From NCBI GenBank assembly GCA_016186625.1, contig JACPLG010000013.1:1-57084 (forward strand): a stretch of DNA of 57,084 nucleotides, in the 5' to 3' direction. The DNA comes from Candidatus Levyibacteriota bacterium. Its GTDB lineage: Bacteria > Patescibacteria > Microgenomatia > Levybacterales > UBA12049. Both the position numbers and the translations under genes were made by a program. Positions 50,615 to 57,084 of this stretch are shown piece after piece. Below the pieces are notes generated by a model. It was not told where the DNA came from. It worked only from the letters and a program-made list of their open reading frames with translations, and did not search any database. The first letter of the stretch is position 1. Every line of letters begins with the position of its first letter.

Positions 50615-52018
50615 ATGGCGGAAGAAACGATTTTTCAGGGACAAAATTCTGCAATTCAAAACGGAAATGATGCAAACCAAAAATTATCTTCCAGATCACC
50701 GGTTAAGCGTCTGATTATACTTGGATTTATTCTTTTAATAATTCCAATAATTTTATTTGTAATTCTGAATATAATTTTTCCTCAATTTAATAGTGCATCG
50801 GATAAGGAAACAACTCTTATTTATTGGGGCATTAGAGAAGAGGAGAGTACAATTGACTCAATCATCTCAGACTTTGAGAAAGAAAACCCCAATATAAATG
50901 TCACCTATCTCAAACAAGACCCTATTGACTATAGAGAAAAATTGACAACCAGGATTGAGAATGGAACAGGTCCGGATATTTTTAAATTTCATAACAGTTG
51001 GTATCCAATGTTTTCGGGGCAGTTACTTCCGCTTCCCCAAGAGACAATTGAGAAAAAAGAATTTGCGCAGAATTTTTATGATATTGCGCAAAGAGATTTG
51101 ATAAGAAACGGAGCAATTTATGGGATTCCTATGGAAATGGATACCTTGGCTCTTTTTATTAATACCCAAATTTTTGAAGAAGCTTCGCGTGAACAAAATA
51201 CAACTATTTCTCCCCCAGCAACTTGGCAAGAATTTATTGATGTCTCCATGAAACTTACAAAAAGAGATGAGAGTGGAAAAATTGTTATAGCGGGGGCTAG
51301 CATAGGCACTTTTGAAAATATTACTCATGCGCCTGATATTATTTCTCTTCTTTTTGCTCAAAACGGAGTAGACCCTAATGATCTTTTGGGTTCAGAAGAC
51401 AAGGCTTCTGATGCCCTTCGTTTTTACACAAATTTTGCGCTTATTGAAACTAGTGTTTGGGACTTAACTCTTGACCCTTCAATAACTTTATTTTATCAGG
51501 GAAAGCTGGCAATGTTCTTTGGATACTTTGGGGATTACTTTGAAATTAAAAAGGCAAACCCAAATCTAGTTTTTAAGATAGTCCCTGTGCCGCAGCTTCT
51601 ATCTGGTAAAAAGGTCAATATTGCTAGTTACTGGGCTGATGGGGTATCAACAAGTAGTAAAAATCAAAAAGAGGCATTACTATTTATGAAATTTTTAGCA
51701 AGGCCGGAAACTGCCCAAAAACTTTATCAGGAACAATCAAAGGTAAAATCTCTTGGACAGCCTTACGGCAATAAAAATTTAGCAGAAGATTTAAAGGGAA
51801 GTGATGCATATATCTTTGTTGATCAGGCAAAAACAGCTGTTTCTTCCCCATTTATAGGCGGCACTTTCGATAATGGTTTAAACGAATCATTAAATTCGAT
51901 ACTTGGGGTAGCAATAGAGCATATTTTAAGCGGTGGAGATGTAGGGTCCGCAACACGTAATCTACTTGAGGGTTATCAAGTGGTAATAAGCGAACACACT
52001 TCAATTCCCGAAGAATAA
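50615..52018 (+). CDS. Extracellular solute-binding protein (family 1), membrane-anchored
   Basis: 467 aa from the ATG at 50615. Cytoplasmic tail, one transmembrane helix (~33-57), then a sugar-type binding fold: LIYWGIREEESTIDSIISDFEKENPNINV, GTGPDIFKFHNSWYP, GIPMEMDTLALFIN, ADGVSTSSKNQKEALLFMKFLARPE. No permease or ATPase genes are adjacent, so it is an orphan; ligand unknown. Confidence 0.88.
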   Translation: MAEETIFQGQNSAIQNGNDANQKLSSRSPVKRLIILGFILLIIPIILFVILNIIFPQFNSASDKETTLIYWGIREEESTIDSIISDFEKENPNINVTYLKQDPIDYREKLTTRIENGTGPDIFKFHNSWYPMFSGQLLPLPQETIEKKEFAQNFYDIAQRDLIRNGAIYGIPMEMDTLALFINTQIFEEASREQNTTISPPATWQEFIDVSMKLTKRDESGKIVIAGASIGTFENITHAPDIISLLFAQNGVDPNDLLGSEDKASDALRFYTNFALIETSVWDLTLDPSITLFYQGKLAMFFGYFGDYFEIKKANPNLVFKIVPVPQLLSGKKVNIASYWADGVSTSSKNQKEALLFMKFLARPETAQKLYQEQSKVKSLGQPYGNKNLAEDLKGSDAYIFVDQAKTAVSSPFIGGTFDNGLNESLNSILGVAIEHILSGGDVGSATRNLLEGYQVVISEHTSIPEE

Positions 52019-52064
52019 CACGCTTTTTTGAGGCTAGTAAGGCCCTTTTTACTACTCTAGGGCA

Positions 52065-52093
52065 TTGACAAAGAAAAGCTTTTAGTTTATCAT
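52065..52093 (+). promoter_or_regulatory. greA promoter
   Basis: TTGACA (52065-52070), 17 nt, TATCAT (52088-52093). The ~45-nt leader contains a hairpin tccctc/gaggga (52109-52132) that includes the GGAGG ribosome-binding sequence, then TTTAT. Confidence 0.7.
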
Positions 52094-52144
52094 CGTCCAG
52101 ACATTATTTCCCTCACTAAATTACTGGAGGGATTTATCGTATAT

Positions 52145-52606
52145 ATGGACACTAAAAAAATATATTTGACACGCGAAGGCTTAGGAGAGTTAAAAAAAGA
52201 ATATGAGGAGCTTACCAAGACAAAGCGGCCGGAAGTGTTAAGCAGGGTTTCTGCAGCAAGAAATATGGGAGATCTTTCTGAAAACGCAGAGTACACAGTG
52301 GCCCGGGAGGAGCTCTCATTTATAGACGGGCGAATTGATGAGCTCGAAGAGCTTTTAAAGCAAGTTGTTTTAATTAATAACAATCATTCTTCTACTGTCA
52401 AGTTAGGGTCAACCGTGAGGGTAAATACAGATTCTGGGCAAGAGGCTTTTACAGTGGTGGGAGAATGGGAAGCAGATCCCAAGGAAAGAAAAATATCACA
52501 TGAATCTCCGTTAGGTAAGGCACTTCTTGGAAAAAAAGTAGGAGAAAAAGTTGAAGTAGAAGCGCCGGCTGGTAAAATAGTCTATACTATAGAGGCTATT
52601 AATTAG
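52145..52606 (+). CDS. greA: Transcription elongation factor GreA
   Basis: 153 aa, full length. N-terminal coiled coil with the catalytic acidic tip NMGDLSENAEY and C-terminal FKBP-like domain (ISHESPLGKALLGKKVGEKVEVEAPAGKI). Rescues backtracked RNA polymerase. First gene of a greA-tdh-kbl-coa transcription unit (gaps of 3-7 nt). Confidence 0.97.
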   Translation: MDTKKIYLTREGLGELKKEYEELTKTKRPEVLSRVSAARNMGDLSENAEYTVAREELSFIDGRIDELEELLKQVVLINNNHSSTVKLGSTVRVNTDSGQEAFTVVGEWEADPKERKISHESPLGKALLGKKVGEKVEVEAPAGKIVYTIEAIN

Positions 52607-52609
52607 TCT

Positions 52610-53629
52610 ATGAATGACGCTTTGATGCTCGCGGTACTCAAGGAGAAGTCTGCTCCTGGTGTCAGCCTAAAAAAGATTCCAATCCCCAATCCCCAAAAAG
52701 ATGAAGTTTTAGTAAAAGTTGTTTATGCCTCAATTTGCGGAACAGATATTGGAATTTACGATTGGATTCCATGGGCACAGGGTCACATTAAACCTCCTCA
52801 TGTCATGGGACATGAGTTGGTGGGAGAAATTGTTGAGATAAAATCAACGGATAAAACAAACTTTGAACTGGGCGATCTTGTCTCATCCGAAACGCATATT
52901 TTTTGCCAGAATTGTTACCAATGCAGTATTAAAAATTACCATATTTGCGAAAACATGGAGCTCTTTGGGATCGGACGTGATGGTTCGTTCGCAGAATACG
53001 CTACTATTCCAGTTAGAACCACTTGGAAAAATGACCCAAAGATTCCAACTGAATCTATGAGTGTTCAAGAACCATTGGGTAATGCGGTCAATGTGGTTAC
53101 AAAAGCCAATGTTAAAGATAAAAAAATTCTGGTTATGGGACTGGGTCCAACTGGACTTTGTGCAGGAATGGCAGCAAAAGCATACGGAGCTAGGGAAATA
53201 GTAGGAGTTAATAGACGGGAATACCGAAGAAAACTTGCTATGAAGGTAGGTTTTGATCGTGTAACAGATAAGTTGCCTGAGAAAGAATATGGAACTTTTG
53301 ATGCAGTGCTTGAGATGAGCGGAAATAGACTAGGCATTGAAATTGCGCTTGAAGCAGCTCGAATCGCTGGAAAAATTATAGCTTTTGGAATTCCAAAGGA
53401 GAACATAAATATTGACTGGGGGAAATATATAATCAATAAAGAACTCTCAATAGAATCAGTTTTTGGCAGAATGATTTGGGACACCTGGAAAGACGTAACA
53501 GAACTTCTCGTGACCGGAAAAGTGGATCTTAGAAAAATCATCACTCATAGATTTAAACTTTCCGAATTTGAAGAGGCAATGAAAGTTATGAAATCAGGCC
53601 AATGCGGCAAAATTCTTCTTTCACTCTAA
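52610..53629 (+). CDS. tdh: L-threonine 3-dehydrogenase
   Basis: 339 aa zinc-dependent MDR enzyme. SICGTDIGIYDW and GHELVGEI (catalytic Zn), structural Zn Cys in CQNCYQCSIKNYHIC, NAD site GLGPTGLCAG. Oxidises L-threonine to 2-amino-3-ketobutyrate, which the next gene product (Kbl) cleaves to glycine and acetyl-CoA; the 3-nt gap supports one pathway. Confidence 0.93.
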   Translation: MNDALMLAVLKEKSAPGVSLKKIPIPNPQKDEVLVKVVYASICGTDIGIYDWIPWAQGHIKPPHVMGHELVGEIVEIKSTDKTNFELGDLVSSETHIFCQNCYQCSIKNYHICENMELFGIGRDGSFAEYATIPVRTTWKNDPKIPTESMSVQEPLGNAVNVVTKANVKDKKILVMGLGPTGLCAGMAAKAYGAREIVGVNRREYRRKLAMKVGFDRVTDKLPEKEYGTFDAVLEMSGNRLGIEIALEAARIAGKIIAFGIPKENINIDWGKYIINKELSIESVFGRMIWDTWKDVTELLVTGKVDLRKIITHRFKLSEFEEAMKVMKSGQCGKILLSL

Positions 53630-53632
53630 ACT

Positions 53633-54853
53633 ATGGATAAATTCTACAAGCAAATCGAGGAGGCTATAAAGACGGGAAAATCTGCTCGAATCATCGAGTC
53701 GGGAGAAGGTGCATACCTCACAATTGGAGGAAAAAAGAAATTAAATTTTTGTTCTAGCCACTATTTAGGTCTGTCCGTTGACCCTCGACTCGCAAAAGCA
53801 GCTTCAGACGCAGCACGCAAATACGGAATTGGGACTGGTTATAGAACTCTTGCCGGAAACCATGTTTTACATTTAGAACTCGAGGATCATTTGGCTCGCT
53901 TTAAACACGCAGAAGCTGCAGTTATTTTCACCGGCGGATATATGGCCAACTGCGCAGCAATTCAAACAATTATTGGCAAGGAAGATATTGTTATTTCAGA
54001 TGAGCTGAATCATGCATCAATTATTGATGCAATAAGACTTTCTCAAGTTAAGAACAAGTTTATTTATAAACACTTGGACATGGTGGATCTGGAAGAGAAA
54101 TTAAAACAGGTTGTCATCCTGAGCAACAGTGAAGGATCCCAAGATTCTTCGGCTGCGCCTCAAAATGACAATCGCAAGCCTTTAATTTTGATAGTTACTG
54201 ATGGAGTCTTCTCAATGGACGGTGACTTGGCGCCACTTCCAGATATTGTTCGTTTGGCTCGGCAGTATGGGGCACTTACTATGGTAGATGATGCACATGG
54301 AGAAGGAGTTTTAGGAAAAGGAGGAAGGGGGATTGTCGATCATTATGGAATTCACGGACAAATTGATATTGAAGTTGGGACTTTATCAAAAGCATTTTCC
54401 ACTATGGGAGGATTTATTACCGGAAGAAAAGAGCTTATTACCTATTACAAACAAAAAGCCCGCCAATATCTGTTTAGCAATGCTTTAACAATTCCAGATA
54501 CAGCAGCTCTTATTGAAGGAGTAAAGATTTTAGAAGAGTCAGATGAGCTAGTCAAAAAGCTCTGGGATAATACAAAATACATCAAGGAAAAGTTTGCCGA
54601 TCTTGGGTTTGATATTGGACATTCTAAGAGCCCAATAACTCCTGTGATGATTCCAGATGAGGATAAAGCCCGCGAATTTTCGGCCAAACTGTTCGAACTG
54701 GATGTTTTCGCAACGCCAATTGTTTTTCCCATGGTGCCTAAAGGAAAAGCAAGAATTCGCGTAATTCCTTCCGCATCACATTCAAAAAAAGATTTAGAAT
54801 TTGGAATAGGCGCATTCAAAAAAGTTGCAAAAGAGCTTTCCCTCCTGAGATAA
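53633..54853 (+). CDS. kbl: 2-amino-3-ketobutyrate CoA ligase (glycine C-acetyltransferase)
   Basis: 406 aa PLP enzyme of the alpha-oxoamine synthase family. FCSSHYLGLSVDPRL, GTGYRTLAGNHVLHLELEDHLA, DDAHGEGVLGKGGRG and PLP-lysine GTLSKAFSTMGG. Residues ~161-182 (VVILSNSEGSQDSS onward) are an in-frame insert derived from the tgtcatcctgag repeat (54114-54172). Forms glycine and acetyl-CoA with Tdh. Confidence 0.93.
   Translation: MDKFYKQIEEAIKTGKSARIIESGEGAYLTIGGKKKLNFCSSHYLGLSVDPRLAKAASDAARKYGIGTGYRTLAGNHVLHLELEDHLARFKHAEAAVIFTGGYMANCAAIQTIIGKEDIVISDELNHASIIDAIRLSQVKNKFIYKHLDMVDLEEKLKQVVILSNSEGSQDSSAAPQNDNRKPLILIVTDGVFSMDGDLAPLPDIVRLARQYGALTMVDDAHGEGVLGKGGRGIVDHYGIHGQIDIEVGTLSKAFSTMGGFITGRKELITYYKQKARQYLFSNALTIPDTAALIEGVKILEESDELVKKLWDNTKYIKEKFADLGFDIGHSKSPITPVMIPDEDKAREFSAKLFELDVFATPIVFPMVPKGKARIRVIPSASHSKKDLEFGIGAFKKVAKELSLLR
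54114..54172. repeat. Dispersed palindromic repeat (tgtcatcctgag ... aatgaca), copy 2, inside kbl
   Basis: 59 nt sharing tgtcatcctgag, gaaggatc, aagattcttc and aatgaca in order with the copy at 15984-16041. Here it keeps the frame open and is translated. Confidence 0.85.
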
Positions 54854-54860
54854 TTCCCTA

Positions 54861-55907
54861 GTGAAATACGATCAACTTATTGCCTCTGGGACCTTTGACC
54901 TTTTTCATAAGGGGCACAAGTCTTTTTTGGAAAAATCATTTGAGGTCACAGATGAAGTTATTGTTTGTATAACCAGTAATAGTTATGTTAAATCTTTTAA
55001 AGATTTAAAAGACATCGAAGATTTTGAGATTAGGAAAAAAACAGTTCTTCAGTTTTTAACTTCAATTGGGGTGGCGGATAGAGCGAAAATTATTTCAATT
55101 GATGATGTCTTTGGACCACTTTTGACGCGACAGTTTGATCCAAATGCAATTGCGGTGACTCCTCAAACAGAAAAAACAGCTATAGAAATTAATGAAAAAA
55201 GAAAAGAGCTTGATTTACCACAGCTTGAAATTATTGTCATTGAAATGGAAAAAGCTGATGATGGTGGACTAATCTCCTCAACCAGAATTAGAAAAGGAGA
55301 AATTAATAGAGGCGGGCGGCTATATGTTCGAAATAATTGGAGAGATAAAACATTAAAGCTTCCACAAAATTTGCGCCCGGTCTTGCAAAAACCTCTAGGA
55401 AAATTATTGAGTTGGGTTCCATCAGGTGTTGACGGTTCGAAGGCTATAACGATCGGAGACATCTCAACTCAAAAATTTAATGAGAAAAATGTGGGGCAAT
55501 TTTTGTCAGTTGTAGATTTCAAAGTTCACAGGGAGAAAATGTTTGAAAAACTCTCAGATTTGGGCTTTGTTGAAGATATAGAAACAATTAAAGTAGGAAA
55601 TCCAGCTGGGACAATTACATGGGATTTGTTCGAAGCCGTTCAAAAAGCATTTAGTACGGAAAATAGAAAAATAATTCTAGTGAAAGGGGAAGAGGATTTG
55701 GCAGTTTTGCCAGCTTTACTTATTTCGCCTCTTGGGTTTACCGTTTACTATGGCCAGCCCGCCTACGCCGAGGCTTCCTCCGACGCTAAAGCTTTGGCGG
55801 ACAGGTCTGCGGGCAGGCCAAATGAGGGATTGGTTGAAGTGCCGGTTACCGAGCAAAACAAAGAAAAAGCCTACGATTTGGTTAGTAAATTCACTTCACA
55901 GTCTTAG
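54861..55907 (+). CDS. Archaeal-type phosphopantetheine adenylyltransferase fused to GTP-dependent dephospho-CoA kinase (DUF359)
   Basis: 348 aa. Residues 1-~155: nucleotidyltransferase with ASGTFDLFHKGHKSFLEKSFE (HxGH) and ISSTRIRKGEI, as in archaeal PPAT. Residues ~175-345: DUF359 kinase (TIGDISTQKF, VGNPAGTITWDLFEAV, VKGEEDLAVLPALLISPLGFTVYYGQP). Together these do the last two steps of CoA synthesis. A 62-nt palindromic repeat is inserted in frame between YGQP and NEGLVEVPV (adding AYAEASSDAKALADRSAGRP-like residues). Likely acquired from archaea (inference). Confidence 0.9.
   Translation: MKYDQLIASGTFDLFHKGHKSFLEKSFEVTDEVIVCITSNSYVKSFKDLKDIEDFEIRKKTVLQFLTSIGVADRAKIISIDDVFGPLLTRQFDPNAIAVTPQTEKTAIEINEKRKELDLPQLEIIVIEMEKADDGGLISSTRIRKGEINRGGRLYVRNNWRDKTLKLPQNLRPVLQKPLGKLLSWVPSGVDGSKAITIGDISTQKFNEKNVGQFLSVVDFKVHREKMFEKLSDLGFVEDIETIKVGNPAGTITWDLFEAVQKAFSTENRKIILVKGEEDLAVLPALLISPLGFTVYYGQPAYAEASSDAKALADRSAGRPNEGLVEVPVTEQNKEKAYDLVSKFTSQS
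55757..55818. repeat. GC-rich dispersed repeat inside PPAT-DPCK gene
   Basis: Terminal arms gcccgc and gcgggc; internal ccgacgctaaagctttgg (55780-55797) identical to 21562-21579 in rpsQ. In-frame, adds about 20 residues. Confidence 0.85.
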
Positions 55908-55962
55908 TAAAAAAAGTTCAATACTACCAAGTATTATACTTTTTATTAAATTTGTTTGCCTA

Positions 55963-55991
55963 TTGATTATTGTAGTTTTTTTTGCGATAAT
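55963..55991 (+). promoter_or_regulatory. dapL operon promoter
   Basis: TTGATT (55963-55968), 17 nt, GATAAT (55986-55991). RNA start expected near 55998, about 6 nt before the leader-peptide ATG at 56004. Confidence 0.7.
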
Positions 55992-56003
55992 GCTTTCTAT
56001 TAA

Positions 56004-56075
56004 ATGAGAAACTTTAATTTAGTTAGCAAGAAGGACAAGAAGAGCCTCTCAGAGAGGGGATTTGTCTTGGTATAA
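56004..56075 (+). CDS. 23-aa lysine-rich leader peptide
   Basis: ATG to TAA; reads MRNFNLVSKKDKKSLSERGF then VLV. Four AAG lysine codons in five (56028-56042: Lys-Lys-Asp-Lys-Lys). Lies between a promoter and an intrinsic terminator ahead of dapL, a lysine/DAP pathway gene. The codons after the Lys run form the left arm of an antiterminator. Starts almost at the RNA 5' end, like the leaderless genes here. Most likely the sensor of an attenuator. Confidence 0.7.
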   Translation: MRNFNLVSKKDKKSLSERGFVLV

Positions 56076-56121
56076 ATCTTTAAACTAGAAAATGACAAAC
56101 CCCTCAATGGAGGGGTTTTTT
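56045..56121 (+). promoter_or_regulatory. Putative lysine attenuator (1:2, 2:3 and 3:4 pairings)
   Basis: 1:2 hairpin: CCTCT (56045-56049) with AGAGG (56053-56057). 2:3 antiterminator: GAGGGG-a-TTTGTC (56054-56066) with GACAAACCCCTC (56094-56105), 12 bp with one bulged A. 3:4 terminator: AAACCCCTC (56097-56105), loop AATG, GAGGGGTTT (56110-56118). Segment 2 cannot pair with 1 and 3 at once, nor 3 with 2 and 4. Stalling at the Lys codons would cover segment 1 and free segment 2, allowing read-through into dapL. Confidence 0.7.
56097..56121 (+). terminator. Intrinsic terminator in dapL leader
   Basis: Stem cccctc/gagggg plus three A-U pairs, tetraloop aatg, T6 run (56116-56121). Positioned 90 nt before dapL, downstream of the leader peptide. 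Confidence 0.85.
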
Positions 56122-56209
56122 AGTGGCTTGTCCGCCAAAAATCGCTCTTTGAGCCGTGTTCGAATAGAACTGAAAAGGCGAAAAGTAAGATTCGGCGGAG
56201 AAAAACAAT

Positions 56210-57084
56210 ATGGCGACTATAAATAAAAATTACAGAAAATTACAAGCAGGTTATCTTTTTTCAGAAATTGCAAAAAGAACCCAGAAGTTTGTTAATGAAA
56301 ATAATGGCGTTTCTGTACTAAGGCTTGGAATTGGCAATACAACAGAGGCACTTCCCTCAAGTGTTATTGCCGGCTTATCATTGGGAGTTAAGAAACTTTC
56401 CAATGTTGCTACATACACTGGATATGGCGATGAACAGGGAGATGCAAGGCTTAGAAAAGAACTCGCAAACTATTATAAAAACTTTGAAGTGAGCCTTGAC
56501 TCTTTAGAGATATTTGTAAGCGACGGCGCAAAAACAGATAGTGCAAATATTAGCTCAATCTTTGGACAAGACAATGTAGTCGCAGTCTCAGACCCAGTTT
56601 ATCCGGTATATGTTGACAGCAATGTAATCGCAGGAAGAGGAGGAGAATTTAAAAATGGAAGATATGGAAATATTGTTTACCTTGAGTCTACGCAGGAAAA
56701 TGGCTTTTTTCCAAAACTTCCCAATAGAAAAGTAGACTTAATCTATATTTGCAGTCCAAATAACCCAACAGGTGCTGTTGCAACTAAAAAACAACTTAAA
56801 CAATTTGTTGACTGGGCCATTAAACACAAAGCCGTAATTATTTTCGATGGCGCCTACAGTATGTATATTAAAGATAAAAAATTGCCTAGAAGTATTTATG
56901 AAGTACCAAATGCTAAAAGTTGTGCCATAGAAATTTCAAGTTTCTCCAAATGGTCAGGTTTTACCGGAGTAAGGCTTGGTTGGACTATTATCCCAATGGA
57001 TCTGATTATCCAAGATTCTAAAAAAGGTGAGTTAAACAGCTTTTGGAATAGACGCCAAACAACCATGTTTAACGGTGCATCAAA
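56210..57084 (+). CDS. dapL: LL-diaminopimelate aminotransferase (3' truncated by window)
   Basis: At least 291 aa, cut by the window end. Fold-type I PLP aminotransferase: NKNYRKLQAGYLFSEIAKR, LRLGIGNTTEALP, YTGYGDEQGDARLRKELA, FVSDGAKTD, YICSPNNPTGAV, and PLP-lysine in SSFSKWSGFTGVRLGW. These match DapL, which converts tetrahydrodipicolinate to LL-DAP, the direct route to meso-DAP and lysine. ggag 7 nt before the ATG. Preceded by a leader with a Lys-rich peptide and terminator. Confidence 0.93.
   Translation, partial: MATINKNYRKLQAGYLFSEIAKRTQKFVNENNGVSVLRLGIGNTTEALPSSVIAGLSLGVKKLSNVATYTGYGDEQGDARLRKELANYYKNFEVSLDSLEIFVSDGAKTDSANISSIFGQDNVVAVSDPVYPVYVDSNVIAGRGGEFKNGRYGNIVYLESTQENGFFPKLPNRKVDLIYICSPNNPTGAVATKKQLKQFVDWAIKHKAVIIFDGAYSMYIKDKKLPRSIYEVPNAKSCAIEISSFSKWSGFTGVRLGWTIIPMDLIIQDSKKGELNSFWNRRQTTMFNGAS

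Noticed and set aside
55998..56209. Lysine riboswitch (L box) or T-box in front of dapL
   Set aside because: No L-box core or T-box TGGNACC sequence was found; the Lys-codon peptide plus three-way pairing explains the region better.
1..57084. Recoded TGA (Gly) as in Absconditabacteria/Gracilibacteria
   Set aside because: TGA ends rpsI, adk and other complete genes at the expected C-terminus, and no TGA was needed inside a conserved domain.

Overview
The window looks like a piece of a Candidate Phyla Radiation (Patescibacteria) chromosome, most likely Microgenomates-like. Seen directly: AT-rich DNA, the standard genetic code (TGA used as stop in many genes), one long ribosomal-protein run with no rpmD (L30) between rpsE and rplO, a shortened L2, many r-proteins carrying tails or in-frame inserts, and small secreted or membrane proteins with no obvious relatives. 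The loss of L30 is known for CPR bacteria; the exact phylum is inference.

Layout. 1-6720: 3' part of rpoC (with an apparent ~43-nt deletion/frameshift near its end), rpsL, rpsG, a truncated YdeI-like gene, a small ORF, fusA. 6721-12777: accessory block with two paralogous small proteins (the second preceded by a copy of the fusA tail), a Cys-rich secreted repeat protein, a decayed uvrB fragment, several unknown genes, a uronate-dehydrogenase-like SDR, an APH-type kinase and a MazG-like protein. 12778-15795: tuf-rpsJ, then a VOC protein and an orphan gene behind recurring TGCTATAAT promoters. 15802-34374: S10/spc/alpha super-operon from rplC to rpsI, starting with a structured leader and including secY, three P-loop kinases, map, infA, rpmJ and rpoA. 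34376-37815: Idi-like NUDIX and UppS-like pair, tRNA-Pro, a four-helix-bundle gene with inverted flanks, recA-recX. 37816-42264: rny with a structured leader, HU, a secreted polysaccharide-deacetylase-like protein, rnpB. 42292-50580: mostly minus-strand genes (UvrD-like helicase-nuclease, RmuC, interrupted tsaD, DUF192, nucleotidyltransferase, VanW) with a divergent FNR-like gene. 50615-57084: orphan solute-binding protein, greA, tdh-kbl threonine catabolism, an archaeal-type PPAT/dephospho-CoA kinase fusion, and the start of dapL.

The most exciting signal is in front of dapL (LL-diaminopimelate aminotransferase): a good promoter, a 23-codon leader peptide with a Lys-Lys-Asp-Lys-Lys run, and three mutually exclusive RNA pairings ending in an intrinsic terminator. 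This is the architecture of a classical ribosome-mediated amino-acid attenuator, here apparently for lysine. A second peptide-plus-terminator leader precedes rplC.

Two other window-wide themes: (i) promoters whose -10 box lies 6-8 nt before the start codon, implying leaderless mRNAs (recA, MazG-like, VOC and others); (ii) families of short GC-rich palindromes and AT-rich repeats between genes that have also entered reading frames in-frame (rpsG, rpmC, rpsQ, kbl, PPAT-DPCK, FNR, tsaD, epimerase, helicase). All homology calls come from reading motifs; no database search was run.
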